Source: Anaerofustis stercorihominis (GTDB taxonomy: Bacteria > Bacillota > Clostridia > Eubacteriales > Anaerofustaceae). Taken from it: a stretch of DNA of 64,000 nucleotides. Position 1 is the stretch's first letter, and every line of letters begins with the position of its first letter. The stretch spans positions 124,001 to 188,000 of the forward strand of contig NZ_JANJZK010000001.1 of NCBI RefSeq assembly GCF_024623185.1. The letters run 5' to 3'. The notes under the pieces were generated by a model. It did no database searches. It was not told the origin of the DNA and saw nothing but the letters and a program-made list of their open reading frames with translations. The translations under genes were made by a program, and so were the position numbers. Positions 34,987-44,634 of the stretch are shown one piece after another.

Positions 34987-35301
34987 ATGAGTGTAATAGA
35001 TTTAACAAATAAAACCTTCAAGGAAGAAATAAATGATAATAGATTGGTGATAGTTGATTTTTGGGCTCCTTGGTGCGGACCATGCAGTGCTTTTTCTCCG
35101 GTAATAGATAAAGTGGCAGAAGAAAGAAATGATATAAAAGTATGCAAGGTCAACGTAGATGATGAAAGAATGCTTGCAATGAAGAATAAAGTAATGTCTA
35201 TCCCAACATTATTAATGTATAAAGACGGCAAGCAAGTAAAAAGAACACAAGGTGCCATGACAAAACAAGAACTTTTAGAAGTTATCGACCAAGTAAAATA
35301 A
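34987..35301 (+). CDS. trxA: Thioredoxin
   Basis: This 104-residue thioredoxin has the active site WAPWCGPC with C30 and C33, the cis-Pro turn SIPTLLMY and a normal fold length. It reduces protein disulphides in the cytoplasm. The ribosome binding site is AAAGAGG. The promoter shows TATAAT at 34950-34955 and a Crp/Fnr-type palindrome at about -41, suggesting activation by the divergent regulator. No thioredoxin reductase gene is adjacent. Confidence 0.94.
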   Translation: MSVIDLTNKTFKEEINDNRLVIVDFWAPWCGPCSAFSPVIDKVAEERNDIKVCKVNVDDERMLAMKNKVMSIPTLLMYKDGKQVKRTQGAMTKQELLEVIDQVK

Positions 35302-35333
35302 ATAATATATAAACCTTTAAAATTAAATTGTTT

Positions 35334-35360
35334 AAAAAAGAGCGAAAGCTCTTTTTTATT
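35334..35360 (+). terminator. Terminator after trxA
   Basis: A 10-bp stem AAAAAAGAGC/GCTCTTTTTT with a GAAA tetraloop. Confidence 0.93.
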
Positions 35361-35674
35361 ATCATTAATATGTAAGTCTGGTTGATTGTATATTTAAGTT
35401 ATAATATTTTACTGTATAATATAAAGGATTTATGATTTATTAAAGGAACAAATAGCCGAAAAAATATAAATTTATTGTAAATGTAAGATGTTTATTGAGT
35501 TTTTAAAATGTAACATAATAAAGTTTTAGAAGATGAAAAGAAAGATCATTTAAATTTTCTTTTTTGTTAAAAATATCTAAGGTATATTATGTAAAACCGA
35601 ACAAATTTTCTAAAAATTTGTTGTTATTTTAAAAAATTTGTGATAATATCATATTAATGTTTAAGGAGGATATT
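35361..35674. other. Intergenic region upstream of uvrA
   Basis: This spacer of about 310 bp is AT-rich. Its distal end holds a perfect palindrome (35600-35622) overlapping a GAAC-AAAT-TTTC half LexA-like site, and a possible -10 GATAAT at 35642-35647. I see no gene in the rest. Confidence 0.5.
35599..35622. promoter_or_regulatory. Palindrome and LexA-like half box upstream of uvrA
   Basis: AACAAATTTT and AAAATTTGTT face each other around CTA. The left part, GAACAAAT, is identical to the left part of the LexA-like box before recA. It lies near a possible -35/-10 pair and 50 bp before the uvrA ribosome binding site. SOS control is expected for uvrA, but the right half (TTTC) is a poor match. 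Confidence 0.4.
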
Positions 35675-38485
35675 ATGACAGATAAAATTGTTATAAGAGG
35701 TGCCAGAGAAAACAACCTTAAAAATATAGATTTAACTATACCGAGAGACAAGCTTATTGTATTTACCGGACTGTCAGGTTCAGGTAAATCTTCTCTTGCT
35801 TTTGATACCATATATGCAGAAGGACAGAGAAGGTATGTAGAAAGTCTTTCTGCGTATGCGAGAATGTTTTTGGGTCAAACGAATAAACCCGACGTAGATA
35901 ATATTGAAGGGCTAAGTCCGTCTATTTCCATAGATCAGAAGACTACTAATCGTAATCCACGTTCCACAGTTGGAACGGTAACGGAAATATATGATTACTT
36001 CAGATTGTTATTTGCCAGAATAGGAACACCTTATTGTCCTAAATGCGGCAAGAAAATAGAAAGCCAGAGTATAGATACTATAATTGATGATATTTTATCT
36101 ATGGAAGAGGGTACTAAAATACAAATATTAGCTCCCGTTATAAGAGGAGAAAAGGGGACTCAAAAGAATTTTCTTACTCATTTAAAGAAGGAAGGTTATC
36201 TTAGAGTATTTATAGACGGTGGACTTTATGACCTTGATGATGAAATAAAACTTCCCAAGAATAAGAAGCATGATATAAGTGTTGTAATAGACAGGCTTAA
36301 AGTAAGGGACAAAATAAAATCAAGACTTAATGATTCCGTCGAGACAGCATTAAACTTGAGTGACGGATTGGTCATATGTAAAACTGATGATGAAGAAAAA
36401 TTGTACTCGGAAAAATTTGCCTGCATGGACTGTGGGATTGCTATGGATAAGCCCGAACCGAGAAGCTTTTCATTCAATTCACCTTTTGGTATGTGTATGG
36501 AATGTAACGGGATAGGTTATCATCAAACCATCGATCCCGAACTTGTTATTCCCGACAGAAGTATCTCCATAAACGAAGGCGTTCTTTCCAATTTTGTAAG
36601 CAGTGACGACAGCACTTACTATTCTGTAATTGTCAAAACTTTGGTAGAGAAATATAATTTCTCTATGGATAAACCGTTGGATGAAGCAAGCGACGAATTT
36701 ATGGAGGCTCTTCTTTACGGAGATAAAGATAAAATAAAAATCGGATTTAATTCTCATTTCGGAGGGTATAAGGAAAGAGAAATCGTATTTGAAGGAATAG
36801 TAAATAATTTAGAAAGAAGATACTTTGAAAGCAGCAGTGAGTATGTAAAGGCTAAGTTTAGTAAATTTTTGTCTAATATTACTTGTAATGCATGTAAAGG
36901 AAAAAGACTTAATGACAATTCTTTGAGTGTAAAGATCAATGGAGTCAATATTATTGAGCTTACGGAGATGTCTATAAGAGACTGTAAAAAGTTCATTGAT
37001 AATCTTGTTTTAAATGAAAATGAAGCTAAAATAGCGGAACTTGTCCTTAGGGAAATAAAATCAAGGCTTGGTTTTTTAAATGATGTTGGACTAAGTTATC
37101 TTACTTTGGACAGAGCTGCTTCTACATTATCCGGAGGAGAAAGCCAGAGAATAAGACTTGCCACTCAAATAGGTTCTAAGCTTACCGGAGTACTTTATGT
37201 TTTAGATGAACCCAGTATAGGGCTTCATCAACGAGACAATGAGATGTTACTTAATACATTAAGAGAGCTTACGGATATAGGTAATACAGTTATCGTAGTA
37301 GAGCACGATGAAGATACAATGAGAGAAGCCGATCATATAGTAGATATAGGTCCGGGCGCAGGTATTCATGGCGGAGAAGTTATAGCAAACGGTCCTTTGG
37401 AAGAAATAATAGATAACAAAAATTCTATAACCGCCGATTATTTGTCAGGCAGGAAAAAAATAGACGTTCCTAAGGAAAGGCAGAAAGGCAACGGACAGTA
37501 TCTTGAAATAATCGGAGCTAAAGAAAACAATTTAAAGAATATTGATGTAAAATTTGAGCTTGGGAATATGACTTGCGTTACAGGAGTTTCCGGATCGGGA
37601 AAAAGTACGTTAATAAATGAAATATTATTTAAGGCTCTTAGAAAGAAGCTTTTGGGTTCTGTAGAAAAACCCGGAAAACATAAAGAAATAAGAGGCTGGG
37701 AAAACCTTGATAAGATAATAGATATAGACCAGTCGCCTATAGGGCGTACTCCGAGATCAAATCCTGCTACTTATACCGGGATGTTCGATCTTATAAGAGA
37801 TGTATTTGCTTCGACAAATGAAGCGAAAATGAGAGGATATAAGAAAGGTCGTTTCAGCTTTAATGTAAAAGGCGGAAGATGTGAGCATTGTAAGGGAGAT
37901 GGTATAATAAAAATAGAAATGCATTTCCTTCCCGATGTTTATGTTCCTTGTGAAGTTTGTAAAGGGCATAGATATAATGATGAAACTCTTCAAATAAAAT
38001 ATAAGGGCAAAAATATTGCAGAAGTACTTGATATGAGTGTTGAAGAAGCTTTGACATTCTTTGAAAATATTCCTTCGATTAAATCTAAAGTACAGACTTT
38101 ATATGATGTGGGACTTGGATATATTAAACTGGGACAGCCTTCTACGACCCTTTCCGGCGGAGAGGCTCAAAGGATCAAGCTTGCAACGTATCTTTCAAAA
38201 AGACAGACGGGCAAGACTTTATATATTTTGGATGAACCCACTACGGGGCTTCATATGGAAGATGTAAAGAAGCTTCTTGAAGTGCTGTACAGATTAAGAG
38301 AAGGCGGAAATACCATACTCATAATAGAACATAATTTAGATGTCATAAAATGTGCAGACTATTTGATTGATTTGGGTCCCGAAGGAGGAGACGGCGGCGG
38401 AACCGTGATTGCAACGGGTACTCCGGAAGAAGTTGCCAAGGTCAAAAAAAGTTACACTGGACAGTTTTTGAAGAAAATATTATAA
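35675..38485 (+). CDS. uvrA: Excinuclease ABC subunit A
   Basis: UvrA recognises DNA damage and loads UvrB. The 936-residue product has two ABC modules: Walker A GLSGSGKS near residue 30, first zinc finger CPKC...CMDC...CMEC, signatures LSGGESQR and LSGGEAQR, second Walker A GVSGSGKS and the C-terminal zinc finger with CEHC and CEVC. I start at 35675 with AAGGAGG at 35663-35669. uvrB is not in the window; in many Firmicutes it would sit just upstream. Confidence 0.97.
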   Translation: MTDKIVIRGARENNLKNIDLTIPRDKLIVFTGLSGSGKSSLAFDTIYAEGQRRYVESLSAYARMFLGQTNKPDVDNIEGLSPSISIDQKTTNRNPRSTVGTVTEIYDYFRLLFARIGTPYCPKCGKKIESQSIDTIIDDILSMEEGTKIQILAPVIRGEKGTQKNFLTHLKKEGYLRVFIDGGLYDLDDEIKLPKNKKHDISVVIDRLKVRDKIKSRLNDSVETALNLSDGLVICKTDDEEKLYSEKFACMDCGIAMDKPEPRSFSFNSPFGMCMECNGIGYHQTIDPELVIPDRSISINEGVLSNFVSSDDSTYYSVIVKTLVEKYNFSMDKPLDEASDEFMEALLYGDKDKIKIGFNSHFGGYKEREIVFEGIVNNLERRYFESSSEYVKAKFSKFLSNITCNACKGKRLNDNSLSVKINGVNIIELTEMSIRDCKKFIDNLVLNENEAKIAELVLREIKSRLGFLNDVGLSYLTLDRAASTLSGGESQRIRLATQIGSKLTGVLYVLDEPSIGLHQRDNEMLLNTLRELTDIGNTVIVVEHDEDTMREADHIVDIGPGAGIHGGEVIANGPLEEIIDNKNSITADYLSGRKKIDVPKERQKGNGQYLEIIGAKENNLKNIDVKFELGNMTCVTGVSGSGKSTLINEILFKALRKKLLGSVEKPGKHKEIRGWENLDKIIDIDQSPIGRTPRSNPATYTGMFDLIRDVFASTNEAKMRGYKKGRFSFNVKGGRCEHCKGDGIIKIEMHFLPDVYVPCEVCKGHRYNDETLQIKYKGKNIAEVLDMSVEEALTFFENIPSIKSKVQTLYDVGLGYIKLGQPSTTLSGGEAQRIKLATYLSKRQTGKTLYILDEPTTGLHMEDVKKLLEVLYRLREGGNTILIIEHNLDVIKCADYLIDLGPEGGDGGGTVIATGTPEEVAKVKKSYTGQFLKKIL

Positions 38486-38504
38486 ATAAAATATAATAAT
38501 GAAG

Positions 38505-38533
38505 AACACTCTAAATAATTAGGGTGTTTTTTA
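38505..38533 (+). terminator. Terminator after uvrA
   Basis: AACACTCTAA/TTAGGGTGTT stem with an ATAA loop and T run. Confidence 0.85.
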
Positions 38534-38537
38534 TTTC

Positions 38538-38572
38538 GGGGCACTACGCCCGCTTCGCAGATTCCGCGCCCC
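38538..38572 (-). repeat. GC-rich hairpin repeat, copy 4
   Basis: Read on the minus strand the left arm is GGGGCGCGGAATCTGC and the right arm GCGGGCGTAGTGCCCC around GAA. It sits right after the uvrA terminator, antisense to uvrA and cinA. It has 35 nt and differs from copy 2 at four or five positions, mostly in the loop. Confidence 0.88.
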
Positions 38573-38730
38573 TGTTTTTCTATGCACATATGATTTTTTA
38601 TACGGATTAATATATTAACTTATTTTATTTGTTTTTTACTTTAAAACAGATATGTTAAGATGTATAATTAATAGTAATTGATGTTTTTACAGAATAATGA
38701 ATTTAAATTTTATTAATATAAGGAGATATT

Positions 38731-39966
38731 ATGAAAGCAACGATACTTTGTATAGGTGATGAAGTTTTATGCGGAGATGTTTTGAATTCAAACGGAACTT
38801 TTTTTGCAAAAGAACTTACAGAAATAGGAATAGAAGTTGTAAAGCATGTAGTAGTAAGTGACGATGAAGATATGGTAGAAGGTGCATTCAACGATGCGGT
38901 GAATATAAGTGATTTGATTATTACTACCGGAGGGCTTGGTCCTACACTCGACGATATGACAAAAGAGGCAATAGCTAAAGTCACCGGAAGACCGCTTGAA
39001 GAAAATGCAGAAGCAAGACATCATGTTGAGACTTATTTCAAAAATAAAGAAAAAGATTTTGTTCTTACTCCAAATAATTTTAGACAGGCACTATTCCCAA
39101 AAGGAGCAAAGATACTTAGTAATGACAGGGGAACAGCCCCCGGTGCACTTCTTGAAATAGATGATAAGATGATCATAATGCTTCCCGGACCTCCAAGGGA
39201 AAATACTTATATGTACAACAAGCATATCAAAGAATATTTAATGAATAAATTAAATAAATTCTTTGCCGTAAAGGACTATATGACTGCGGGAATAGGAGAG
39301 TCTGAAATTGAGTACAGAATGAGAGATTTGCTTCCTAATCTTGAGGGTGTAAATGTAAATACATATTTTAATGACAGCGGTGTTAAAGTCAAGGCAGTAT
39401 CCAAGGCTGATAATCTAAAACACGCAATTGAAAATTTGGATAAAATAGATGATATTATAATGAAAAATTTCAAAGAATATATCTATTCCGTTAAAGGTGA
39501 AACACTTCCTCAAAAATTTGTTAATATACTTAAAAGTATGGGGCTCACATTCTCATGTGCAGAGTCCTGTACAGGCGGACTTCTTGCAAGTTATTTAACA
39601 GAGATACCCGGAGTAAGCGAAGTATTTATGGGCAGTGCCGTTACTTATACAAATGAAATCAAACACTCTCTTCTCGGTGTTAAAAATGAAACATTGGAGA
39701 AATATGGAGCGGTGAGTTCTCAGTGTGTGGAAGAGATGGCTCTCGGTTGTGCTGAAAGGTTTAATTCCGATGTTGCTATATCAATAAGCGGAATTGCGGG
39801 GCCGGGGGGAGGCACTCCTAAGAAGCCTGTTGGAACTGTTTATATGGGATTTTATTATAAAGGACAAGTTTCTTCAACTAAATATAATATAACCGGAGAA
39901 AGAAAAAGAGTTCAGACACGAAGTGCATATTATTCGATAAATAATATGTTAAAAATAATGCAATAA
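38731..39966 (+). CDS. cinA: Competence/damage-inducible protein CinA
   Basis: This 411-residue protein joins an N-terminal molybdopterin-binding-like domain (CIGDEVLCGD, TTGGLGPTLDD) with a C-terminal NMN amidohydrolase domain (SCAESCTGGLLAS, GIAGPGGGTPKKPVGTVY). Two-domain CinA proteins act in pyridine-nucleotide recycling; NMN deamidase activity belongs to the C-terminal domain. It lies 69 bp upstream of recA in the usual Firmicute order. The ribosome binding site is AAGGAGATATT. Confidence 0.94.
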   Translation: MKATILCIGDEVLCGDVLNSNGTFFAKELTEIGIEVVKHVVVSDDEDMVEGAFNDAVNISDLIITTGGLGPTLDDMTKEAIAKVTGRPLEENAEARHHVETYFKNKEKDFVLTPNNFRQALFPKGAKILSNDRGTAPGALLEIDDKMIIMLPGPPRENTYMYNKHIKEYLMNKLNKFFAVKDYMTAGIGESEIEYRMRDLLPNLEGVNVNTYFNDSGVKVKAVSKADNLKHAIENLDKIDDIIMKNFKEYIYSVKGETLPQKFVNILKSMGLTFSCAESCTGGLLASYLTEIPGVSEVFMGSAVTYTNEIKHSLLGVKNETLEKYGAVSSQCVEEMALGCAERFNSDVAISISGIAGPGGGTPKKPVGTVYMGFYYKGQVSSTKYNITGERKRVQTRSAYYSINNMLKIMQ

Positions 39967-39970
39967 ATTG

Positions 39971-40018
39971 TTGACTAATCTCTAAACTAAATGTATAATT
40001 GAATAAGAACAAATGTTT
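39971..40018 (+). promoter_or_regulatory. recA promoter with LexA-like box
   Basis: A -35 TTGACT (39971-39976) and a -10 TATAAT (39994-39999) are separated by 17 bp. GAAC-AAAT-GTTT at 40007-40018 matches the Gram-positive LexA box GAAC-N4-GTTC except for the last base, and covers the expected transcription start. This gives recA its own SOS-controlled promoter downstream of cinA. Confidence 0.8.
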
Positions 40019-40035
40019 GAAAGGAAGTCAAAATA

Positions 40036-41073
40036 ATGAATCCAGATAAAGAAAAAGCTCTAGAGCTAGCAATGAGAAATATAGAAAGCAACTTCGGAAA
40101 AGGTGCGGTAATGAAATTAGGCGATAAACCTACCGTTACCATAGATGCTATTTCAACATCATCTATTTCCCTTGATGCTGCCCTTGGTGTAGGGGGACTT
40201 CCAAGAGGAAGAATAATCGAAGTATATGGTCCCGAGTCTTCAGGTAAGACGACTGTTGCATTACATGTTGTTGCGGAAGCACAAAAGGCAGGCGGCGTTG
40301 CGGCATTTATTGATGCTGAACATGCTCTTGATCCTATTTATGCGGAAGCTTTGGGTGTTAATATAGATGAACTTATAGTATCTCAGCCGGATACCGGTGA
40401 ACAGGCATTGGAAATCACTGAAGCTCTTGTAAGAAGTGCTGCGGTAGATGTTGTCGTAGTTGACTCCGTAGCCGCTCTCGTTCCAAAAGCGGAAATCGAA
40501 GGGGATATGGGGGACAGCCATGTAGGTCTTCAGGCAAGGCTTATGTCTCAGGCCCTTAGAAAACTGGCAGGAGCCATAAATAAATCAAATACTACGGCAG
40601 TTTTTATTAATCAGCTTAGAGAAAAAGTAGGGATTATGTTTGGTAATCCCGAAGTTACTCCGGGAGGAAGAGCATTAAAATTCTATTCTTCTGTAAGGCT
40701 TGAAGTAAGAAGGATTGATTCTATCAAGAACGGTCAGGATATAATAGGTAACAGAACTAAAGTCAAGGTAGTTAAAAATAAAGTGGCGCCTCCTTTTAAA
40801 ATCGCCGAATTTGATATCATGTACGGTAAAGGTATTTCAAGAGAAGGTGATATCGTAGATATGGCCGCTAAGTATGGAATTATCAAAAAAGCCGGTGCTT
40901 GGTATTCTTATAATGATGAAAAAATTGGACAGGGAAGAGATAAAGCAAAACAATTTCTTGCCGATAATCCGGAAATTGCCGAACATATAGAAAAGCTGGT
41001 ATTGGATGAAGTTTTGGGCAGAAATAAAGAAGAAGAGCCTGAAACTGCTGATACTGTAAAATCCGAAGAATAA
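40036..41073 (+). CDS. recA: Recombinase RecA
   Basis: RecA forms filaments on single-stranded DNA for homologous recombination and triggers LexA cleavage. The 345-residue protein has Walker [10 protein letters not shown] (65-73), [10 protein letters not shown], and the L2 region [16 protein letters not shown]. An acidic C-terminal tail ([14 protein letters not shown]) is normal. The ribosome binding site is AAAGGAAGTC. The promoter with a LexA-like box lies in the 69-bp gap after cinA. Confidence 0.98.
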   Translation: MNPDKEKALELAMRNIESNFGKGAVMKLGDKPTVTIDAISTSSISLDAALGVGGLPRGRIIEVYGPESSGKTTVALHVVAEAQKAGGVAAFIDAEHALDPIYAEALGVNIDELIVSQPDTGEQALEITEALVRSAAVDVVVVDSVAALVPKAEIEGDMGDSHVGLQARLMSQALRKLAGAINKSNTTAVFINQLREKVGIMFGNPEVTPGGRALKFYSSVRLEVRRIDSIKNGQDIIGNRTKVKVVKNKVAPPFKIAEFDIMYGKGISREGDIVDMAAKYGIIKKAGAWYSYNDEKIGQGRDKAKQFLADNPEIAEHIEKLVLDEVLGRNKEEEPETADTVKSEE

Positions 41074-41078
41074 AAAAT

Positions 41079-41114
41079 AAAAAGAACAGCGAAAACTGTT
41101 CTTTTTATTTTTTA
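41079..41114. terminator. Bidirectional terminator after recA
   Basis: AAAAAGAACAG/CTGTTCTTTTT stem around CGAAAA with A and T flanks; faces the convergent OTC gene. Confidence 0.9.
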
Positions 41115-41145
41115 TTCTAATTATTGTAAGTAATGTTTGTTCTTC

Positions 41146-42153
41146 CTACTCATATAATTTATCGGATAACGTTGCGCACATAACCGCTTTTATTGTATGA
41201 GCTCTGTTCTCTGCCTCATCGAATACTTTTGAATGTTTGCTTCTAAATACCTCGTCTGTTACTTCCATTTCTTTAAGACCATATTTTTCGTAAACATCTC
41301 TTCCTACTTCGGTGTTTAAATCATGGAACGATGGCAAACAGTGAAGGAATATAACATTTTCGTTGCCTGTCTTTTTAAGCATTTCCATGTTTACTTGATA
41401 ATCTTTTAAAAGTTCAATTCTTTCCGCAAATTTGTCTTCTTCTCCCATTGAAACCCATATGTCTGTATATATGGCATCACTGTCTTTAACCGCTTTATCA
41501 ATATCATCGGTAATTAAAATCGTGCTGCCGTTTTCTTTTGCTATTATTTCCATTTCCTTAACCAGATTTTCATCAGGCCAAAGTGATTTTGGTGCCGCCG
41601 CCGCGAAATTGATACCAAGTTTTGCACATCCAATCAATAATGAGTTTGAAACATTGTTTCTTGCATCTCCGACATAGGTAAGTTTCATATCATTATTATT
41701 ATCTTTATTTATATGTTCATACATTGTTAAAACGTCTGCCAATAGTTGTGTCGGATGATATAAATCCGTAAGTCCGTTCCACACGGGTACACCTGAGTAT
41801 TTTGCTAAATCTTCAACGGTTTCCTGTTTGAATCCTCTAAATTCAATACCATCAAACATTCTTCCGAGAACATTTGCGGTATCCTCAAGAGATTCTTTCT
41901 TACCCATTTGAGAGTTTGTTAGGAATGTTACATGTGCACCTTCATCGTAAGCAGCCGTTTCGAATGCACATCTTGTTCTTGTGGAAGTTTTTTCAAACAA
42001 TAAAACAATATTTTTGCCTTCCAGCAAGTCTCCTTTTTTTCCTCTTTTTTTCTTGGCTTTTAGTTCTTTTGCCAAATCCAGTAAATATTTTATTTCCTCA
42101 GTTGTATAATCTTTGAGTGTTAAAAAACTTCTTCCTTTTAAATTTATGCTCAT
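41146..42153 (-). CDS. arcB: Ornithine carbamoyltransferase (catabolic type by context)
   Basis: This 335-residue enzyme has the carbamoyl-phosphate site STRTR (57-61), the HPTQ motif ([15 protein letters not shown]) and the ornithine site HCLPSFHD near residue 272. It sits 9 bp after the arginine deiminase gene on the same strand, so it most likely splits citrulline to ornithine and carbamoyl phosphate for ATP by the arginine deiminase route. The ribosome binding site is AGGAGGAAT. Carbamate kinase (arcC) and the antiporter (arcD) are not in the window. Confidence 0.93.
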   Translation of the reverse strand: MSINLKGRSFLTLKDYTTEEIKYLLDLAKELKAKKKRGKKGDLLEGKNIVLLFEKTSTRTRCAFETAAYDEGAHVTFLTNSQMGKKESLEDTANVLGRMFDGIEFRGFKQETVEDLAKYSGVPVWNGLTDLYHPTQLLADVLTMYEHINKDNNNDMKLTYVGDARNNVSNSLLIGCAKLGINFAAAAPKSLWPDENLVKEMEIIAKENGSTILITDDIDKAVKDSDAIYTDIWVSMGEEDKFAERIELLKDYQVNMEMLKKTGNENVIFLHCLPSFHDLNTEVGRDVYEKYGLKEMEVTDEVFRSKHSKVFDEAENRAHTIKAVMCATLSDKLYE

Positions 42154-42162
42154 TTATTCCTC

Positions 42163-43380
42163 CTAAAAATCTATATCTTCTCTTACCAAAGGCATGCTCA
42201 TACATCTTGGACCGCCTCTTCCTCTAACTAATTCGCTTCCTTCTATAGAAAGTACTTTAATGCCGTTTCTGTCTAAAATTTCATTGGATATTTCGTTTCT
42301 GTTATATGTTATGACCACTCCCGGTGAAATAGCCAATGTATTTGTACTGTCATTCCATTGTTCCCTTGCCGAAATCACACTGCTGCTCCCTCCGCTTTTG
42401 ATGAGTTTTACACTTGGAAGATTAAGTGCTTTTGCAAGTGCAGTTTTTAAATTCTCTTCGGCTTCGTATCTAAGTGAAGATTTTCCGCCTGACGTAATGG
42501 TGATGACTTCTATATCATTTAAAATATTAGGGAATATTACAAACTTATCGTAGTCTACCATTGTAAATACAGTATCAAGATGCATAAAAGCTCTTTCATG
42601 AGGTATTTTAACCGCTAAAACTTTTTTTACTCCGCTGTTTGAGTTTAATAAGTTAGAAGCGAGTTTATCTATCCCCTCTAAAGATGTTCTCTCGGAAAAT
42701 CCGATTAGTACACATTCTTTACTTAGTATAAGTACATCTCCGCCTTCCAAACTCATTTTTTCTTGTTTATTGTCGAAGTAAACAGGTGCGCCTGAAAAGT
42801 CGGGATGGTATTTATATATAAGTCTTACAATCAGACTTTCTCTCCTTCTTATAGGTGTTTTCATCCTGCTGAGTGCAACGCCGTTTTTAATCACTACACC
42901 TACATCTCTCATGAAATAAAGATTTGGTATAGGTTTAAAATAGTAAGGGTATTTATCCTGCATATAATCGGATAATGTCACTCTGCTTGATTTGACTTCA
43001 CTTTCGCTGAGTCCCGCTATTATACATCTTATAAGTTCTTTGTTGTCTAAACTTAATAAGAACTCTCTTAGTCCGTTTATTGTAATACTGTCATACTGCA
43101 CTTCTTCCAGTGCTAATTCTACAAGTTCTTTTTTAGCTTCTGCGTTATTATTTATTACTTCCAGCAAGCAATCTGTTACATATAATACTTCGGTACCTGT
43201 TTCTTTTAAAACTTTAGCAAAACCATCATGCTCTTTTCTCATTCTGCTCATCCAAGGAATATCATCGAATAATACTTCCTTCAAGTCATCGGGAGTAATC
43301 CTGTCAAGTTCAAAGCCCGGTCTATGAAGCAAAATCTTTTTTAGTTTCCCTATTTCACTGTTAATTGATAATTTATCCAT
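42163..43380 (-). CDS. arcA: Arginine deiminase
   Basis: This 405-residue enzyme hydrolyses arginine to citrulline and ammonia. The motifs are EGGDVLIL, FMHLDTVFTMVDYD and the active-site Cys at about residue 393 in RGGPRCMSMP. It is the first gene of an arcA-arcB operon. It is divergent from an ornithine-racemase-like gene, which makes this a small arginine/ornithine catabolism locus. Confidence 0.95.
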   Translation of the reverse strand: MDKLSINSEIGKLKKILLHRPGFELDRITPDDLKEVLFDDIPWMSRMRKEHDGFAKVLKETGTEVLYVTDCLLEVINNNAEAKKELVELALEEVQYDSITINGLREFLLSLDNKELIRCIIAGLSESEVKSSRVTLSDYMQDKYPYYFKPIPNLYFMRDVGVVIKNGVALSRMKTPIRRRESLIVRLIYKYHPDFSGAPVYFDNKQEKMSLEGGDVLILSKECVLIGFSERTSLEGIDKLASNLLNSNSGVKKVLAVKIPHERAFMHLDTVFTMVDYDKFVIFPNILNDIEVITITSGGKSSLRYEAEENLKTALAKALNLPSVKLIKSGGSSSVISAREQWNDSTNTLAISPGVVITYNRNEISNEILDRNGIKVLSIEGSELVRGRGGPRCMSMPLVREDIDF

Positions 43381-43533
43381 AATAACCTACTTTTTTATAA
43401 TTTTTTTGTTATAATTATTATAATGTGTTTTTAATATACACTGAGTGCATAATATCAAGTTATATATTACCACATTATGCCTTTGTAGTAAAATAAATAA
43501 ATGAAAAATATTATCATATAAAGGAGAAATTTA

Positions 43534-44601
43534 ATGTTTCCAAAAATAAATATCGACTTACACGGGATTAGCGAAAATACAAAAAGAGTATGTGATAAAT
43601 GTAAAAATATTGGAATAAATGTGACTGCTATAACAAAAGTATTTTTAGCAGATGAAAATATAGCGGAATGCTTGGTTACCGGAGGAGCTACCGCTTTGGG
43701 AGATTCAAGAATAGAAAATCTTAAAAATTTGGGATGCTTTAATATGGAAAAGTGGCTGGTGAGAATCCCTATGGAGAGTGAAATCGAAGATGTTATAAAA
43801 TATAGTGATGTGTCGCTTAACAGCGAGATAAAGACAATCAGACTTCTTAATAAAGAAGCGTACAAGCAAGATACTACTCATAAGGTGATTTTGATGGCTG
43901 ATCTCGGAGATTTAAGAGAGGGGTATTTCAGTACAGATGATTTGCTTAGTGATGTAGACAAAGTACTTCAAATGAAGAATATAGAGCTTTACGGGGTAGG
44001 AACAAACCTTACCTGCTTTGGTGCCATTATTCCTCGCCCCGAAACATTACAAAAGTTAGTTAAAATAAAAGAAAGAATAGAAAACGATTTTGATATAGAA
44101 TTAAAAGTAGTTTCCGGAGGAAACTCAAGCTCATATACTTTGGTTGATAGGGGCGAGATGATTGACGGTATCAATAATTTGAGGCTTGGAGAGGTAATAC
44201 TCCTTGGTAATGAGACCAGCTACGGGACTCCTGTAGAGGGACTTCATCATGATAATTTTATTTTGGAAGCACAAATCGTTGAACTAAAAGAAAAGCCCTC
44301 GGTTCCTATAGGTGAAATCGGAATAGATGCTTTTGGGAATAAACCGGAATTTGTAAATAAGGGAACGATGAAAAGAGCAATAATTGCCGTTGGTAAGCAG
44401 GATGTAAGGATCGATGGGATGACTCCTGTTGACAGTAATATTGAAATCCTTGGTGCAAGCAGTGACCATACTATCCTCGATTTAACAAATGTGGATAAGA
44501 TATATAAGTTAGGTGACACTGTTTCCTTTAAATTGGATTACGGGGCTACTCTTGCGGCAATGACGAGTAAATATGTCGAAAAAGAATATGTTGATATATA
44601 A
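43534..44601 (+). CDS. Alanine racemase-fold protein, probable ornithine racemase
   Basis: This 355-residue protein has the alanine-racemase N-terminal PLP barrel. AITKVFLAD near residues 31-39 contains the PLP lysine. Other family segments are GDSRIENLKNL, MADLGDLREG, GVGTNLTCFG and the SGGNSSSY phosphate-binding loop. The pattern fits the YhfX/Orr branch, whose clostridial member converts L- to D-ornithine. The divergent arcA-arcB genes, which produce ornithine, support this. The D-ornithine aminomutase genes (oraSE) are not present in this window, so the use of D-ornithine is unproven. Confidence 0.75.
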   Translation: MFPKINIDLHGISENTKRVCDKCKNIGINVTAITKVFLADENIAECLVTGGATALGDSRIENLKNLGCFNMEKWLVRIPMESEIEDVIKYSDVSLNSEIKTIRLLNKEAYKQDTTHKVILMADLGDLREGYFSTDDLLSDVDKVLQMKNIELYGVGTNLTCFGAIIPRPETLQKLVKIKERIENDFDIELKVVSGGNSSSYTLVDRGEMIDGINNLRLGEVILLGNETSYGTPVEGLHHDNFILEAQIVELKEKPSVPIGEIGIDAFGNKPEFVNKGTMKRAIIAVGKQDVRIDGMTPVDSNIEILGASSDHTILDLTNVDKIYKLGDTVSFKLDYGATLAAMTSKYVEKEYVDI

Positions 44602-44603
44602 AA

Positions 44604-44634
44604 TAAAAAAAGAACACTCTTGTGTTCTTTTTTA
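44604..44634. terminator. Bidirectional terminator between the racemase and hemW
   Basis: AAAAAAGAACAC/GTGTTCTTTTTT stem with a TCTT loop. Confidence 0.92.

Noticed and set aside
12839-38572. CRISPR array
   Set aside because: The four hairpin repeats are kilobases apart and in both orientations, so they are not an array.
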